Assembly (NCBI RefSeq): GCF_030815855.1
Contig: NZ_JAUSXG010000001.1
Location: 3,782,001-3,846,000 of the forward strand
DNA: 64,000 nt
Direction: 5' to 3'
Origin: Variovorax paradoxus
Lineage (GTDB): Bacteria > Pseudomonadota > Gammaproteobacteria > Burkholderiales > Burkholderiaceae_C
Shown here: positions 28,896 through 39,020 of the stretch, in pieces
Layout of the letters: every line of letters begins with the position of its first letter
Numbering within the stretch: the first letter of the stretch is position 1
Position numbers and translations under genes: made by a program
The notes under the pieces: generated by a model
Seen by the model: the letters and a program-made list of their open reading frames with translations, nothing else
Database searches by the model: none
Told to the model about the DNA's origin: nothing

Positions 28896-29693
28896 ATGCC
28901 TTCGATGAAAACCGCGCTGGCCGCGGCCCTGCTGCTGACCGCGGCACTCGCCTCGCATGCCCAGAACCACAATGCCGTGCTGCCCTACGAATCGCTGGAC
29001 AGCACGGCGGTCGATACGTCTTCCGACTACCTGGCCGCCAAGGCACGCTGGCACAACGAGCTCGCAGCCTTTTCCCGCGCCGACCAGCAGCAGTTTCCGG
29101 CGCCCGGCGGCGTGGTGTTCGTGGGCAGTTCCACCGTGCGCATGTGGAAAAGCCTCGCACAGGATTTCCGCCAGGTGCCCGGCATCGTCAACCGCGGCTT
29201 CGGCGGCTCGACGATGGCCGACTGCAGCCTGTTCGCGCGCGACCTGGTGGTGCGCTACAAGCCGCGGCAGGTGCTGGTGTACGCCGGAGACAACGACCTG
29301 GCCGAAGGCCGCACGCCGCTGCAGGTGCTCGAAAGCTTTGCGCGCTTTGCCAATGCGGTGCGCGCCGAGCTGCCCAACACGCGCATCAGCTTCATCTCGG
29401 TCAAGCCGAGCCCCTCGCGCGAGCACCTGATGCCGCTGATCCGCGAAACCAACAACGTGATCTCGGCCTACCTCAACCGGCTGCCCGACAGCGAGTACAT
29501 CGACATCTTCACGCCGATGCTCGGCGCCGACGGGCGGCCGCGGCTGGAACTGTTCCGAAGCGACAGGCTGCACATGACCGACGAGGGCTACCGGCTTTGG
29601 CAGTCGATCATCGCGGCCCGCCTCCCGGGGGCCGTACCGGTCGCTTCCCCGATACCGGCCCCGGCAACCCCGCCCGCGGCTTCGCTGCCCTGA
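28896..29693 (+). CDS. Secreted SGNH/GDSL-family hydrolase
   Basis: A 265-residue protein with a signal peptide (to about A22) and an SGNH hydrolase fold. Block I is VVFVGSSTVRMW with the nucleophile in GSS (about S78), block II is NRGFGGSTM (G104), block III is YAGDNDLAEG (N133), and block V is DRLHMTDEGYRLW (D223, H226). The catalytic set is complete, so it should be an active periplasmic or secreted esterase/lipase; the substrate is unknown. It follows the anti-sigma gene by 22 bases and may be a member of the sigma regulon. ATG at 28905 is an equally plausible start. Confidence 0.87.
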   Translation: MPSMKTALAAALLLTAALASHAQNHNAVLPYESLDSTAVDTSSDYLAAKARWHNELAAFSRADQQQFPAPGGVVFVGSSTVRMWKSLAQDFRQVPGIVNRGFGGSTMADCSLFARDLVVRYKPRQVLVYAGDNDLAEGRTPLQVLESFARFANAVRAELPNTRISFISVKPSPSREHLMPLIRETNNVISAYLNRLPDSEYIDIFTPMLGADGRPRLELFRSDRLHMTDEGYRLWQSIIAARLPGAVPVASPIPAPATPPAASLP

Positions 29694-29699
29694 AGAGGC

Positions 29700-30842
29700 T
29701 CAGGCCCGTGCCGGCTCGGTCGGCACGTCGTCCGCGGGCGGGGGCACGTCGGCCCCGCGCGTGAAGCGCGCCACCGCGTACATGCCCGCGAACACCGCGA
29801 GCAGCAGCAGGCCGTCGCCCCACCAGGGCCGCGCGGTCTGGCTGTCCCCGTAGAAGGCCAGCACCAGCAGCACCGCGACCAAGTGCGCGCAGAACACCGG
29901 CAGCGAGGCCGAGCCCATGGCTTCGAGCCAGTGCAGGCGCGGAATCTTGCGCATGAGCCATGGCCCGAAGCGCACCGCTAGGATGCCCAGCCCGACGAGA
30001 TTGACGAGGCGCAGCGGCCCCAGTTGCCACTTGTCGAACAGCAGGTTCAGCTCCACGTCGCCGCCGAACGGCGCCTGGCCGTTGATGCCGTGGTGGCGCC
30101 ACCAGAAGCCATAGAGCGCAATGGCGAGTGCGGGCAACCACACCCAGACCGGAAAGCGCAGCGGCCGCGCGCCGGGCAGGTTGCGGCTGGCACCGAGGAA
30201 AAGCCCCGCGAACCACAGGAACTGCCAGGCGTAGCTGTTGAAGGCGCCCATTTCGTGGAACGGAACCGACAGGCCGAGGTAGTGCACGGCCAGTCCGTAG
30301 ATCCATTCGCTCAGGTCGAATTGCGCGAGCGCCCACACGGTGGCGCTGGCGCCCATCACCAGCGTCCAGCCGTGCCGCATGGCGAAGGCCAGCACCCACG
30401 GGCTCATCAGCATGAAGAAGATGTACATCGGCAGGATGTCGAGCAGCGCGGGCTCGTAGATCAGCAGCAGCCCGAAAAGAAAACCTTCGCGCGGTTCGGC
30501 CAGGTAGTAGGACACCAGGTTCTTCACGGCCGGTTGGTCGATGTGCAGCCCGAGCGCCGCAATCACCGTGAAGAGAAACAGCAGGATCGCCGCCTGGCAC
30601 AGGTAGACCTTCACCACGCGCCGCCAGAAGGCCGTGCGCATCGAGTCGACGCCGCGCTGGTAGCCGATGCGGCTGTAGACCAGTCCGGCCACGAAGGCGG
30701 ACAGCAGCACGAAGCCTTCCGCGGCCGAGACAAAACCGAAAGGCTGGCCGAACGGATCGGTGAGGCGCGTCGGCAGATGGGTGACGGTCATCAGCACGAG
30801 CATCAGCCCGCGCAAGGCGTCTATTTCCCAGTAGCGTTTCAT
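29700..30842 (-). CDS. opgC: OpgC-family membrane acyltransferase
   Basis: A 380-residue polytopic membrane protein with about 10 segments. The N-terminus MKRYWEIDALRGLMLVLMTV and the THLPTRLTDPFGQPFGFVSA segment are the hallmark of OpgC proteins, which in some bacteria succinylate osmoregulated periplasmic glucans. Glucan-synthesis genes opgGH are not in this window, so the exact acceptor is not shown. The start at 30842 is the first residue of the conserved N-terminus; the much longer open frame upstream is antisense to the macroglobulin gene. It converges with the SGNH hydrolase (6-base gap). Confidence 0.85.
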   Translation of the reverse strand: MKRYWEIDALRGLMLVLMTVTHLPTRLTDPFGQPFGFVSAAEGFVLLSAFVAGLVYSRIGYQRGVDSMRTAFWRRVVKVYLCQAAILLFLFTVIAALGLHIDQPAVKNLVSYYLAEPREGFLFGLLLIYEPALLDILPMYIFFMLMSPWVLAFAMRHGWTLVMGASATVWALAQFDLSEWIYGLAVHYLGLSVPFHEMGAFNSYAWQFLWFAGLFLGASRNLPGARPLRFPVWVWLPALAIALYGFWWRHHGINGQAPFGGDVELNLLFDKWQLGPLRLVNLVGLGILAVRFGPWLMRKIPRLHWLEAMGSASLPVFCAHLVAVLLVLAFYGDSQTARPWWGDGLLLLAVFAGMYAVARFTRGADVPPPADDVPTEPARA

Positions 30843-30992
30843 CGGTCGGCGGCGAGGTCTTGGTGGCGGTCCGCGCGGCGCACGCACGACAGTGCCGATT
30901 GTATGAAGAGCGCCGGGGCATATGACGCCTGGCAGTGCCGGAGCGCCTTTCAAATCGGCTACGCTGCGCGGTGCTTCAAGGCGGAGAAAAAA

Positions 30993-33900
30993 TTGAAAAG
31001 AACGATTCCAACATTGCTTTTGGCCGCCGGCGCCTTTTTTGCCGGCCCGGCTCTTGCCCTCCAGATCACCAGCCTGACGCCCCAAGGCGAGGTGGCGCGC
31101 GTGCGCCAGATCGTCGCCAAGTTCGACCAGGCCGCCGTCAATTTCGGCGACCCGAAGGCGCCCGCGCCGCTGGCCGTGAGCTGCACCGACGCGCAGGCCG
31201 GCAAGGGCACGGGCCGCTGGACCGATGCCAAGCAATGGGTCTACGACTTCGAGAACGACCTGCCGCCCGGCGTGCGCTGCACCGTCACGCGAATCTCCAC
31301 CTTCAAGCCGAGCGCCGGCGGTGAGCTGACCGGGCCGGAGCGCTACCAGTTCAATAGCGGTGGCCCGTTCGTGCGCAATTTCATGCCCGGCAGCTATGGC
31401 CGGATCGACGAGCAGCAGATGTTCATGCTCGAGCTCAACGGCGCGGCCACGCTGGAAAGCGTGCGCCAGAACGTCTGGTGCGCCGCCGACGGCCTCGGCG
31501 AGCGCATTCCCGTCAAGCTGCTCGACGGCGAGCAGCGCACCGGCCTGCTCAAGGCCTTCGGCCGCGACAAGGAGGCCGCGAAGGACCCGCTGCGCTTCAT
31601 CGCGCTGCAGTGCAACCGCACGCTCACGCCCGGTAGCAAGGTGCAGATCGTCTATGGCAAGGGTGTCGCCACGCCTTCGGGCGTCGTCAACAACGTCGAA
31701 CGGCGCCTGAGCTTCCAGGTGCGCGAACCGTTCGCGGTGTCTTTCACTTGCGAGCGCGAGAACGCGCAGGCCGCGTGCCTGCCGCTGCGGCCGATGCAGC
31801 TGCAGTTCAATGCGCCGGTCACGCGCAAGATGGCCGCGCAGATCCAGCTCAAGGGCGGCGGCAAGTCCGTCGCCGCCACGCTCGAGAACGACGGCGGCAC
31901 GCCGAGCGAAGACGACGTGGTCAGCTCCGCGAGCTTCGCGCCGCCGTTCGCGGAAGACACCAAGTTCACCATCGAGCTGCCCGCCAAGTTCGAAGACGCA
32001 TCGGGCCGCCCGCTGGCTTCGCCCGGCAGCTTTCCGCTGAAGGTGGCGACCGGCGCCATGCCGCCGCTGGCCAAGTTCGCCGCCTCGCCCTTCGGCGTGG
32101 TCGAGCGGCTCGCCGAACCCGGCACGCCGGCCATGATGCCGGTGACCGTGCGACGCGTGGAACCGGCGCTGATGGTGCAGGCGCTGACGCCCGGCAAGGT
32201 CAGCGACATGAACCCCAAGACTGACGCCGAGATCATCGCGTGGTTCCGCAAGGTGCGCCGCTATGACAACTACACCGTCTCGCGCGAACAGGCGCGCAAG
32301 GACATCAAGGGCGCGCTGCCGCCGGTCATCGACAAGGACGACCGCACCAGCCTGCAGACCCGCATGCTGTCTCTGCTCGCCGGCCAGGCCGGCGTGAAAG
32401 CGCTCGACATGCCGAAGGCCGAGAGCGGCGATCCGCGTCCGTTCGAAGTCATCGGCATTCCGCTGACGCCTGGCTTCCACGTGCTCGAAATCGCATCGCA
32501 GAAGCTCGGCGATGCGCTGCTCGACGAGCGCTACGGCGCCAGCCGCACGATGTACGTGCGAACCACCGCGTTGGCGACCAACCTGGCCGTGCATTTCAAG
32601 CTCGGCCGCGAGAACTCGATGGCCTGGGTCACCACGCTCGACAAGGGTAAGGTGGTGCCGAATGCCGAGGTGCGCGTGTCCGACTGCCGCGGTACCGCGG
32701 TGGCATCGGGCACCACCGACGCCAGCGGCGTCGTCCGGCTGGCCGGCATTGCACCCGAAGCGCCGAACTGCAACGGCCCGGACGAATACAACGCGGGCGC
32801 ATGGTTCGTCAGCGCGCGCGCCAAGGACGACAAGGGCATCGAAGACCTGGCCTTCACCTGGAGCGACTGGCAGCGCGGCATCGAGCCCTGGCGCTTCAAC
32901 GTGCCCACCAGCCTGCAGGCCGAGCCCGACCGCGTGGCCCACACCATCTTCGACCGCACGCTGCTGCGCGCCGGCGAAACGGTGTCGATGAAGCACCTGA
33001 TCCGCACCCAGACCAGCAAGGGTTTCGGCCTGCCCGAGAACCGGCCCGACACGCTGGTGGTGACCCACACCGGCAGCGGCCAGCGCTTCACGCAGCCCTT
33101 GGCCTGGCGCAAGACCGCAACTGGCGGCCTGAGCGCGGAGAACACCTTCGCCATTCCGCCGGCCGCCAAGCTCGGCGTGTACGAGGTCATGCTGCGCGCC
33201 GGCAACGGCAACGGCAAGGACAGCGCCGAGAGCGACGACGGCGACTACAACCGCAATTTCTCCACCGGCCAGTTCCGGGTCGAGGAATTCCGCCTGCCCG
33301 TGCTCGAAGGCCGCATCGCACCTACCGACAAGAAACCGCTGGTGAGCGTGGCCTCGGTGCCGGCCGACGTGCAGATCAACTACGTAGCCGGCGGCGGCGC
33401 CGCCAACCTGCCGGTGCGTGTCTCGGCCATGGTGCGCGGCAAGAGCCTGAGCTTTGCCGACCACGACGCCTTCAGCTTCAACCCGCCGCGCGTGCAGGCC
33501 GACGGTTCGCCGGCGGCAGCGCCCGCGGCCGAAGCCGAGTCTTCCGGCGAGGAAGACATCAACAGCGTCAGCGACACCCGCGTGATCGCCGACAAGCTGC
33601 CGCTCACGCTCAACAAGGACGGTGCCGGCAAGGTCACGATCGACAAGGTGCCCAAGGTCAAGGCCGCGCGCGAGCTGCTGCTCGAAGCCACCTACGCCGA
33701 CCCCAATGGCGAGGTGCAGACCCTCCGCAGCACGCAGACGCTGTGGCCCGCTTCGGTCATCGCCGGCATCAAGACCGAGGGCTGGGTTTCGACCAGCCAG
33801 AAGCTCAAGTACCAGGCGCTCGCGCTCGACCTTTCGGGCAAGCCCCAGGCCGGCGTGACACTCAACGTGCGCGCGGTGGCACGCATCACCACCACCAGCC

Positions 33901-36900
33901 GCAAGCGCATGGTGGGCGGTTTCTATACCTACGACAACAAGACCGAGACCAAGGACATCGGCACCGTGTGCAGCGGCAAGAGCGATGCGCGCGGCCTGCT
34001 GCTGTGCGAGTCCGAGCTGAAGGAACCCGGCGAGGTCGAACTCGTGGCCAGCGCCACCGACAGCGAAGGCCGCGACAGCCGCGCCGCCAGCACGGTGTAC
34101 GTGACCAAACAGGGCGAACTCTGGTTCGGCGGCGAGGACAACGACCGCATCGACGTGCTGCCCGAGAAGAAGAGCTACCAACCCGGCGAACTCGCCAAGT
34201 TCCAGGTGCGCAGCCCGTTCCGTTTTGCCACCGCGCTGGTGTCGGTGGAACGCGAAGGCATCATCGAGACCCACGTGGTGCAGCTCGACGGCAAGGACCC
34301 GACCGTGAGCCTGCAGGTCAAGCCCGAATGGGGCCCGAACGCCTACGTGAGCGTGCTCGCCCTGCGCGGCCGCCTGCGCGAAGTGCCGTGGTACAGCTTC
34401 TTCACCTGGGGCTTCAAGGCACCGCGCGAGTGGTGGACCGCCTTCTGGTACGAAGGCAAGGAATACGTCGCGCCCACCGCGATGGTCGACCTGAGCAAGC
34501 CCGCCTACCGCCTGGGCATGGCCGAGATCCGCGTCGGCACGCGCGCGCACCAGCTCGACGTGACCGTCACGAGCGACAAGCCGAGCTATCCGGTGCGCGG
34601 CAAAGCGCAGATCACCATCTCCGCCAAGCTGCCCGACGGCAAGCCCGCGGCCGGTGCCGAAGTGGCCCTGGCCGCAGTGGACCAAGCATTGTTGGAGCTG
34701 ATGCCCAACGACAGCTGGAACCTGCTCAATGCCATGCTGCAGCGGCGCAGCTGGGGGGTCTCCACCTCCACCGCGCAGATGGAAATCGTCGGCCGGCGTC
34801 ACTACGGGCGCAAGGCCGTGCCCGCGGGCGGCGGCGGCGGCAAGGGCCAGACGCGCGAACTGCTCGACACCCTGCTGCTGTGGAACCCGAAGGTGGTGCT
34901 CGACGCCAACGGCCAGGCCGTGGTGACGGTGCCGCTCAACGATGCACTCACCACCTTCAAGATCGTGGCGGTGGCCGATTCGGGCACCAGCCTCTTCGGC
35001 ACCGGCCAGGCCAGCATCCAGGCCACGCAAGACCTGCAGATCATCAGCGGCCTGCCGCCGCTGGTGCGCGAGGACGACCAGTTCCGCGCCCAGATCACGC
35101 TGCGCAACACCACGCAGAAGCCGATGAAGGTGGAGGCCACGCCCCGCGCCACGCTGCTCACGCTCGAGCCGCAGACGGTGGACATCCCCGCCGGCGAAGC
35201 GCGCGAAGTGGCATGGACCGTCACCGCGCCAGCGCAGCTCGCGCAGATGCGCGCCGAAGCCATCCTGTGGGAGATCGAAGCCAAGGACACGCTCGGCCGC
35301 GCACGCGATGCACTCAAGGTGCGCCAGCGCATCGTGCCCTCGGTGCCGCTCACGGTGCAGCAGGCCACGCTGGCGCAGCTCGATGGCCCTTTCACCATCG
35401 ACGTGGCACCGCCCACCGACGCCCTCCCCGGCCGCGGCGGCCTCAAGCTTGCCCTGCAGCCCAAGCTGGCCGAAGGCCTGCCGGGCGTGCGCGACTGGTT
35501 CGCGAACTATCCCTTCAGCTGCCTCGAGCAGAAGACCAGCAAATCGGTCGGCCTGCGCGACGCGAAGATGTGGCAGGGCGTGCTGGCCCAGCTGCCCACC
35601 TACCTCGACAGCGACGGCCTGGCCAGCTACTTTCCGCCGCGCGACGGCGAATCGAACCGCGGCAGCGACATCCTCACCTCGTACCTGCTGGCGGCCACGC
35701 ACGAGGCGGCGGCGCTGAACCCCGCCTTCGCGCTGCCCGACGCGGCGCGCGCGCCGATGGAGTCGGGCCTCATCGCCTTTGTCGAAGGCCGCATCCAGCG
35801 CGAGTTCTGGAGCCCGCGCAAAGACCTGGACGTGCGCAAGCTCGCCGCGCTCGAGGCCCTGTCGCGCTACGGCACGGCCAAGGGCAGCATGCTGGGCAGC
35901 ATCACCATCGCGCCCAACCAGTGGCCCACCAGCGCCGTGATCGACTGGCTCAACATCCTCAAGCGCGTGCAGGACGTGCCACAGCGCCAGCAGCGGCTGG
36001 ACGAGGCCAACAACGTGCTCAAGGCGCGCCTGTCGTACCAGGGCACCAAGCTCGTCTTCAGCACCGAACGCGACGACTACTGGTGGTGGCTCATGACCAA
36101 CGGCGACGTCAACACCGCGCGCCTGCTGCTCAGCGTGATGGACGACCCGGCCTGGAAGGACGACATCGGCAAACTCGCCAACGGTTTCATCGGTCGCCAG
36201 CAGAACGGCGCTTGGCACACGACCACCGCCAACCTGTGGGGCGGGCTCGCGCTCGAGAAGTTCTCGAAGGTGTTCGAAAGCACACCCGTCGCCGGCGTGA
36301 CCGCCGCCACCCTCGGCGCCGCGAAGGCGCAGGTCGACTGGAGCAAGGTCGAGCGCGTGAAGACCACCGATGCGGCCGGTGCACCCAACCAGAGCACCTT
36401 CTTCGGCGCGCCCGCGTCGCCGGGCAACCTGAGGAACAACACGATGTTCCTGCCCTGGGCCGCCTCGCCGTCGGGCGCACCGGCGCGCGACACGCTGCTG
36501 GTCACGCAGCAAGGCACCGGCAAGCCGTGGCTCACGCTGCAGTCGATTGCCGCGGTGCAGCTGAAGGCGCCTTTCGCCGCCGGCTACGCGCTCAAGAAGA
36601 CCATCACCCCGGTCGAGCAGGCCACCGCGGGCAAGTACACGCGCGGCGACGTGCTGCGCGTGACCGTCGAGGTGAACGCCAGCGCCGACATGACCTGGGT
36701 CGTGATCAGCGATCCGATTCCCGGCGGCGCCACCATCCTGGGCAGCGGCCTGGGCCGCGATTCGCAGATCGCCACGCAAGGCGAGAAGAAGTCGGGCGCC
36801 GGCTGGCCGGCTTTCGAGGAGCGCAGCTTCGAAGCGTTCCGCAGCTACTACGAGTACCTGCCCAAGGGCGTGGTCAAGATGGAGTACACCGTGCGCCTCA

Positions 36901-37010
36901 ACAACGTGGGCGACTTCGCGCTGCCGCCGAGCCGCGTCGAAGCGATGTATGCGCCCGAGATGTTCGGCGAAACGCCGAATGCGCGGGTGAAGGTGGAGGC
37001 GGCGAAGTAA
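30993..37010 (+). CDS. Bacterial alpha-2-macroglobulin with thioester motif
   Basis: A 2005-residue secreted or periplasmic protein of the bacterial alpha-2-macroglobulin family, thought to trap attacking proteases. A signal peptide ends near ALA (residue 23). Macroglobulin beta-sandwich domains fill the first half; the bait/MG region near AVDQALLELMPNDSWN and the thioester motif C1510-L-E-Q1513 are clear, followed by the alpha/alpha helical thioester domain. The start is TTG at 30993, with GGAG upstream and a proper signal sequence; an upstream ATG at about 30903 would bury the signal peptide. Unlike the usual yfhM-pbpC pair, pbpC is 12 kb away here. Confidence 0.92.
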   Translation: MKRTIPTLLLAAGAFFAGPALALQITSLTPQGEVARVRQIVAKFDQAAVNFGDPKAPAPLAVSCTDAQAGKGTGRWTDAKQWVYDFENDLPPGVRCTVTRISTFKPSAGGELTGPERYQFNSGGPFVRNFMPGSYGRIDEQQMFMLELNGAATLESVRQNVWCAADGLGERIPVKLLDGEQRTGLLKAFGRDKEAAKDPLRFIALQCNRTLTPGSKVQIVYGKGVATPSGVVNNVERRLSFQVREPFAVSFTCERENAQAACLPLRPMQLQFNAPVTRKMAAQIQLKGGGKSVAATLENDGGTPSEDDVVSSASFAPPFAEDTKFTIELPAKFEDASGRPLASPGSFPLKVATGAMPPLAKFAASPFGVVERLAEPGTPAMMPVTVRRVEPALMVQALTPGKVSDMNPKTDAEIIAWFRKVRRYDNYTVSREQARKDIKGALPPVIDKDDRTSLQTRMLSLLAGQAGVKALDMPKAESGDPRPFEVIGIPLTPGFHVLEIASQKLGDALLDERYGASRTMYVRTTALATNLAVHFKLGRENSMAWVTTLDKGKVVPNAEVRVSDCRGTAVASGTTDASGVVRLAGIAPEAPNCNGPDEYNAGAWFVSARAKDDKGIEDLAFTWSDWQRGIEPWRFNVPTSLQAEPDRVAHTIFDRTLLRAGETVSMKHLIRTQTSKGFGLPENRPDTLVVTHTGSGQRFTQPLAWRKTATGGLSAENTFAIPPAAKLGVYEVMLRAGNGNGKDSAESDDGDYNRNFSTGQFRVEEFRLPVLEGRIAPTDKKPLVSVASVPADVQINYVAGGGAANLPVRVSAMVRGKSLSFADHDAFSFNPPRVQADGSPAAAPAAEAESSGEEDINSVSDTRVIADKLPLTLNKDGAGKVTIDKVPKVKAARELLLEATYADPNGEVQTLRSTQTLWPASVIAGIKTEGWVSTSQKLKYQALALDLSGKPQAGVTLNVRAVARITTTSRKRMVGGFYTYDNKTETKDIGTVCSGKSDARGLLLCESELKEPGEVELVASATDSEGRDSRAASTVYVTKQGELWFGGEDNDRIDVLPEKKSYQPGELAKFQVRSPFRFATALVSVEREGIIETHVVQLDGKDPTVSLQVKPEWGPNAYVSVLALRGRLREVPWYSFFTWGFKAPREWWTAFWYEGKEYVAPTAMVDLSKPAYRLGMAEIRVGTRAHQLDVTVTSDKPSYPVRGKAQITISAKLPDGKPAAGAEVALAAVDQALLELMPNDSWNLLNAMLQRRSWGVSTSTAQMEIVGRRHYGRKAVPAGGGGGKGQTRELLDTLLLWNPKVVLDANGQAVVTVPLNDALTTFKIVAVADSGTSLFGTGQASIQATQDLQIISGLPPLVREDDQFRAQITLRNTTQKPMKVEATPRATLLTLEPQTVDIPAGEAREVAWTVTAPAQLAQMRAEAILWEIEAKDTLGRARDALKVRQRIVPSVPLTVQQATLAQLDGPFTIDVAPPTDALPGRGGLKLALQPKLAEGLPGVRDWFANYPFSCLEQKTSKSVGLRDAKMWQGVLAQLPTYLDSDGLASYFPPRDGESNRGSDILTSYLLAATHEAAALNPAFALPDAARAPMESGLIAFVEGRIQREFWSPRKDLDVRKLAALEALSRYGTAKGSMLGSITIAPNQWPTSAVIDWLNILKRVQDVPQRQQRLDEANNVLKARLSYQGTKLVFSTERDDYWWWLMTNGDVNTARLLLSVMDDPAWKDDIGKLANGFIGRQQNGAWHTTTANLWGGLALEKFSKVFESTPVAGVTAATLGAAKAQVDWSKVERVKTTDAAGAPNQSTFFGAPASPGNLRNNTMFLPWAASPSGAPARDTLLVTQQGTGKPWLTLQSIAAVQLKAPFAAGYALKKTITPVEQATAGKYTRGDVLRVTVEVNASADMTWVVISDPIPGGATILGSGLGRDSQIATQGEKKSGAGWPAFEERSFEAFRSYYEYLPKGVVKMEYTVRLNNVGDFALPPSRVEAMYAPEMFGETPNARVKVEAAK

Positions 37011-37018
37011 GCCGCGGC

Positions 37019-37042
37019 GGGCCTGCTTATCTAGGCAGGCCC
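37019..37042. terminator. Hairpin between convergent macroglobulin and macro-domain genes
   Basis: GGGCCTGC (37019-37026) and GCAGGCCC (37035-37042) form a perfect 8-bp stem with an 8-base loop, between the stop codons of two converging genes. The outer GC-rich flanks extend it. There is no U-run, so it is a probable transcript-end hairpin but a weak intrinsic terminator. Confidence 0.55.
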
Positions 37043-37552
37043 GGCCGCTGCAAGCGCCGCTTCGTACACGGCAAGGTCCGCGTCCGAGAAGCAGCAGAAC
37101 GTGACCTCCTGGACGCTGGCGCTCTCGGCCAGCGCCGACCGGACCGTGGCGACCGCGATGGGCGCCGCGAGCTCGATCGGGTAGCCGTAGATGCCCGTGC
37201 TGATCGACGGAAACGCGAGGGTCCGAACGCCCTGCTGCCCCGCGATTTCCATCGACTTTCGATAGCACGATGCCAGCAGCTCCGGCTCGCCCTGCGAGCC
37301 GCCATGCCAGACCGGCCCGACGGTGTGAATGATGAACCGGGCAGGCAACCGGTAGCCTTTGGTCAACTTGGCGTCGCCTGTCTTGCACCCAGCCAGCAGG
37401 CGGCACTCATGCAAAAGCTCGGGGCCGGCGGCGCGATGGATCGCGCCATCGACACCGCCTCCGCCCAGCAGCGACGAATTCGCCGCATTGACGATGGCGT
37501 CGACCTGCAGCGTGGTGATGTCGTCGCATAGGGCGCGAAGCGGTGTGTGCAT
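37031..37552 (-). CDS. Macro-domain ADP-ribose-binding protein/hydrolase
   Basis: A 173-residue single macro domain. [20 protein letters not shown] (about 22-41) and the phosphate-binding loop [11 protein letters not shown] (115-124) are intact, and the asparagine and glycine-rich loop match MacroD/YmdB enzymes that remove O-acetyl-ADP-ribose or ADP-ribose from proteins. The start at 37552 has GGAG seven bases upstream. It lies 35 bases after the cupin-DUF2867 gene on the same strand and could be co-transcribed, although that spacing also allows its own promoter. Confidence 0.9.
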   Translation of the reverse strand: MHTPLRALCDDITTLQVDAIVNAANSSLLGGGGVDGAIHRAAGPELLHECRLLAGCKTGDAKLTKGYRLPARFIIHTVGPVWHGGSQGEPELLASCYRKSMEIAGQQGVRTLAFPSISTGIYGYPIELAAPIAVATVRSALAESASVQEVTFCCFSDADLAVYEAALAAAGPA

Positions 37553-37587
37553 GACTTTGCTCCTGCTGCGCAGTCTTGTTGCTTCCC

Positions 37588-39009
37588 TCAATGCCGGAGC
37601 ATGGATTCCACGGCTACCTTCAGAAGCCTTGGTGCGATGTACTTGCGGTGGGCCGCGGAAATGAGCGCCATGTAGACACGGCCGAACAGGTTTCTGCAAG
37701 CGACACGTGTGGACAACGAAAACTCGACGCGTCCGCCCGGCAGGCAGGCCGCCTCCACGCTTGAACGGAACACGAGGTGCTTGTCGTCGGCGCCCAGGAT
37801 GACCTGTGCAGTGCGCCCGTCTTCCGACACCCGGTACGAGTGCACCGGGTAGCGCCCGGCAAAGACATTGCCTGAAGCTTCCGAGAGAAGGGACGAGACC
37901 GGACAGGCGAGCGGCGAGGTGCGCAGCTTGAACGGACGCACGACCAGGTTCCTGAAACCCATGAGAAGCGAAACGCCGTGGTGCCGATGCGCCAGGAAGC
38001 TGCCAAGCAGACTGGAGAGCAGCCTGGCAGCGTCGGCCTCCGCCGGCACACCGAGCGCGGCGGCGGGCACGATGATCGAGAAACGATCCTGGTGATGAAT
38101 CGTTCGGTCGTTCAGTTCAGCCCGCAGCAACGAATGCACGGGAAGTTCGCTCTGCTCTTGAACGGACGCTGGACTTGGCTCGCTGATAAAGCCGGGACGA
38201 ACGCGGGTGCGCGCCAGCATGCCGCGAAGGTGGCCCGCCGCCGAGCGGTAGTGCTTGCAGGCGGCCTCCATGAGTCCGCCAGGCCGGTCGCCCAGCGACA
38301 GTTGGGTAGTCGGTACCTGACCCCGCTGGACCGGTGACGCCTTCAGCAAATCGATGACCGCTTGGGGCAGCAGTTGCGTGAGCGAGGGGATATTTCCCTT
38401 GTCTTGCAGGACCTGCAAGCGCAACTCGTCGCTCAGCTGGCCACCGAGTTCATTGGTGTGAGTCGACAACGCAAAGAACGCGGGGTGGCTCGAGCCCGGC
38501 TCCAGCGGTACGAACTGATGCCAGGTTTCACCGGAGAAGCGAACGGTGAAGATGCAGTCCGGCGGTACATCGACATGGCGGAGCGCGCGAACGAAGCTGG
38601 CCGGGTCCGCCTCGATGTCTTGCGGCGTCGCGCTCGAAAAGCGCAGTTGCGAGCCCCCGCTCCCCGAGATGGCGGTGAAGACGCGATGGCCCGCATGCCG
38701 ATGAAAGGGATGGCCTCCCCGGCCGACTCCGAATGAATAGAGCGCGGTTGCGTCTCCCCTGGAGAAATCGCTGCCGCCAAGCTTTGCAGAGGGTTCATCG
38801 AGTTCGTCGACAAACCGGCTGTGCGCCCGTTGCCGCGCGAGCGCCTCGTGGAACAGCTGGGTCCCCGAGCCGTGGCCCAGGCGCGCAACCAGACTCACTT
38901 CGACGGGTACGCAGTCCGGCCGTGTCGGCAATGCCACGAACGGGAAGGTCGCGGTTCGACGGGTCACCCGGGCGGCGGGGATCGAAGGCACCGAAAGCGA
39001 GGGAGTCAT
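37588..39009 (-). CDS. Cupin-like / DUF2867 fusion protein
   Basis: A 473-residue protein with two parts. Residues about 85-185 look cupin-like: H100-P-F-H103-R-H105-A-G-H108 and, later, H164 in [11 protein letters not shown] match the metal-binding histidines of a cupin barrel. Residues about 300-473 resemble DUF2867 proteins, with [30 protein letters not shown] and a C-terminal [20 protein letters not shown]. No catalytic function is known for DUF2867. It starts 11 bases after the ArsR regulator and is almost certainly its operon partner. The domain assignments are by eye and should be treated as moderate. Confidence 0.65.
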   Translation of the reverse strand: MTPSLSVPSIPAARVTRRTATFPFVALPTRPDCVPVEVSLVARLGHGSGTQLFHEALARQRAHSRFVDELDEPSAKLGGSDFSRGDATALYSFGVGRGGHPFHRHAGHRVFTAISGSGGSQLRFSSATPQDIEADPASFVRALRHVDVPPDCIFTVRFSGETWHQFVPLEPGSSHPAFFALSTHTNELGGQLSDELRLQVLQDKGNIPSLTQLLPQAVIDLLKASPVQRGQVPTTQLSLGDRPGGLMEAACKHYRSAAGHLRGMLARTRVRPGFISEPSPASVQEQSELPVHSLLRAELNDRTIHHQDRFSIIVPAAALGVPAEADAARLLSSLLGSFLAHRHHGVSLLMGFRNLVVRPFKLRTSPLACPVSSLLSEASGNVFAGRYPVHSYRVSEDGRTAQVILGADDKHLVFRSSVEAACLPGGRVEFSLSTRVACRNLFGRVYMALISAAHRKYIAPRLLKVAVESMLRH

Positions 39010-39020
39010 GAATCGATCCC

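Noticed and set aside
29700..37406. A 2568-codon open frame on the minus strand opposite the macroglobulin gene
   Set aside because: It is the antisense of a GC-rich gene whose third codon positions rarely give stops; its product is His/Arg/Gln-rich and lacks any fold. Only its last 380 codons, OpgC, are real.
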